DNA of 14,927 bases from JANQLU01 sp964434955 (lineage in GTDB: Bacteria; Planctomycetota; Planctomycetia; Pirellulales; Pirellulaceae), in NCBI GenBank assembly GCA_964434955.1, contig CAYSXI010000136.1, positions 1 through 14,927 of the forward strand. The letters are read 5' to 3'. Of the stretch, positions 14,114 to 14,927 are shown in pieces (within the stretch, counting starts at the first letter, position 1; every line of letters begins with the position of its first letter). The notes below the pieces were generated by a model. The model worked only from the letters and a program-made list of their open reading frames with translations, was not told the origin of the DNA and ran no database searches. Position numbers and translations under genes: made by a program.

Positions 14114-14927
14114 ATGAATTACTGGGAAAAGAAGATCGGCTTGATTACCGGTGCCTCTTCGGGCCTCGGCTTGGAAATCGCCGCTGAATTTTCCCGGAAT
14201 GAAGGCCTGCCAATTCTCGTCGCAAGAAATCGCGACCGACTAATCGAGGCTCAAAAACAGTTGGCCGACCAACAGTTGAGATCGGACTACATCGTTGCTG
14301 ACGTTTCCGATTCAGCTCAAGCGAAAAGAGCCATTGAAGAAGTCGTCAACCGTCACGGTACGCTCGACCTGGTCGTCAATAATGTGGGCCGATCGACCCG
14401 CGTGGACCTCGAACAAGCCACACCGGATCAATTTCGCGAATTCATGGAAATCAATTTCATGACCGCGGTCAACGTGACGCTACCAGCGATTCCCTATTTG
14501 AAAGAGTCGTCGGGGCATGTCGTGAATATCGGCAGTCTTTCAGCCAAGTTTCCTTGGCCACTGGTTGCTCCGTATACCACCAGCAAGTTTGCATTGGCCG
14601 GTTTCAATCATCAGTTGCGTGTTGAGCTTCCGTCCAATGTTCACGTACTCCTGGTTTGTCCGGGCCCTTTGAAACGCGACACCAATCAAAATCGATACGC
14701 GGCCGAATCAGAAGGTCTCGACGAAAACGCGAAGAAGCCCGGAGCGGGAGTCAAAATTAAAGGCTACCCGATGGATAAGCTTTCCAAGCAAATCCTCAAA
14801 GCCTGCCGCCAGCGCCGCCCTGAGCTCATGGTCCCGGCAAAAAGTCGCTGGCTGAGTTGGATCTATTCGCTGTCTCCTGCCTGGGGGGATTGGGTCAGCA
14901 AGCGATTTCGTTCCGCTAAATCAGATT
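14114..14927 (+). CDS. Short-chain dehydrogenase/reductase, 3' end outside window
   Basis: The frame stays open for 271 codons and runs off the right edge. It is a classical SDR, an NAD(P)-dependent oxidoreductase. The cofactor motif TGASSGLG (12-19) follows a short N-terminus. NNVG takes the place of NNAG after the fourth strand. The catalytic region has GSLSAKFPWPLVAPYTTSK with Ser and the YxxxK pair, then CPGPLKRDT. An arginine after the second strand (VARNRDRL) suggests NADP(H) preference. The C-terminal part (PELMVPAKSRWLSWIYSLSP) resembles SDRs with a membrane-associated tail, such as DltE/YqjQ-like or DHRS7-like enzymes. ATG 14114 has only a weak Shine-Dalgarno but fits the family start. 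The substrate is unknown, and the lost end is probably short. Confidence 0.88.
   Translation, partial: MNYWEKKIGLITGASSGLGLEIAAEFSRNEGLPILVARNRDRLIEAQKQLADQQLRSDYIVADVSDSAQAKRAIEEVVNRHGTLDLVVNNVGRSTRVDLEQATPDQFREFMEINFMTAVNVTLPAIPYLKESSGHVVNIGSLSAKFPWPLVAPYTTSKFALAGFNHQLRVELPSNVHVLLVCPGPLKRDTNQNRYAAESEGLDENAKKPGAGVKIKGYPMDKLSKQILKACRQRRPELMVPAKSRWLSWIYSLSPAWGDWVSKRFRSAKSD

Overview
The window looks like a chromosomal segment of a planctomycete, most plausibly related to Pirellulaceae. This rests on gene content, not on a marker gene: an archaeal-type (DacZ-like) diadenylate cyclase, a HEAT-repeat lipoprotein, a BY-kinase with a Gly-Tyr tract, a pterin synthase beside a CitG-like protein, moderate GC, and loosely organised genes with weak ribosome binding sites. 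I see no transposase, integrase, CRISPR array, prophage gene or sharp composition change, so it reads as housekeeping and core-accessory chromosome, not as a mobile island.

Layout. The left edge holds the last codons of a + strand gene that resembles adenylosuccinate lyase. A Fur-family regulator follows on the - strand, then a + strand tRNA-Ser(UGA) with its own promoter-like sequence and a clear terminator. From 1233 to 9604 everything is on the - strand. Reading in the direction of transcription (right to left) the order is: a Wzz/Wzc-type polysaccharide co-polymerase with a bacterial tyrosine kinase domain, ending in a strong terminator; a HEAT-repeat lipoprotein; a probable operon of diadenylate cyclase, haloalkane-dehalogenase-fold hydrolase, CitG-like protein and 6-pyruvoyl-tetrahydropterin-synthase-like protein; and a GT4-type glycosyltransferase. 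A 505-base divergent region separates the kinase from mutS (+). After mutS come the RNase P RNA gene (-), a small lipoprotein gene (-) with its own terminator, and an SDR oxidoreductase (+) that runs off the right edge.

How the genes may work together. The kinase, the glycosyltransferase and perhaps the small lipoprotein fit extracellular polysaccharide production, but they are not in one operon. The cyclase-hydrolase-CitG-PTPS run is tightly packed (one ATGA overlap, gaps of 64 and 74 bases). Pterin and CitG-like genes together suggest a link to tetrahydromethanopterin-type C1 metabolism, which planctomycetes are known to carry; this is inference.

The points most worth a second look are the DacZ-like cyclase with an altered RHR motif, the operon around it, and a 27-bp terminal helix that encloses the RNase P RNA. 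I did not find a clear candidate for an entirely new defence or mobile system.
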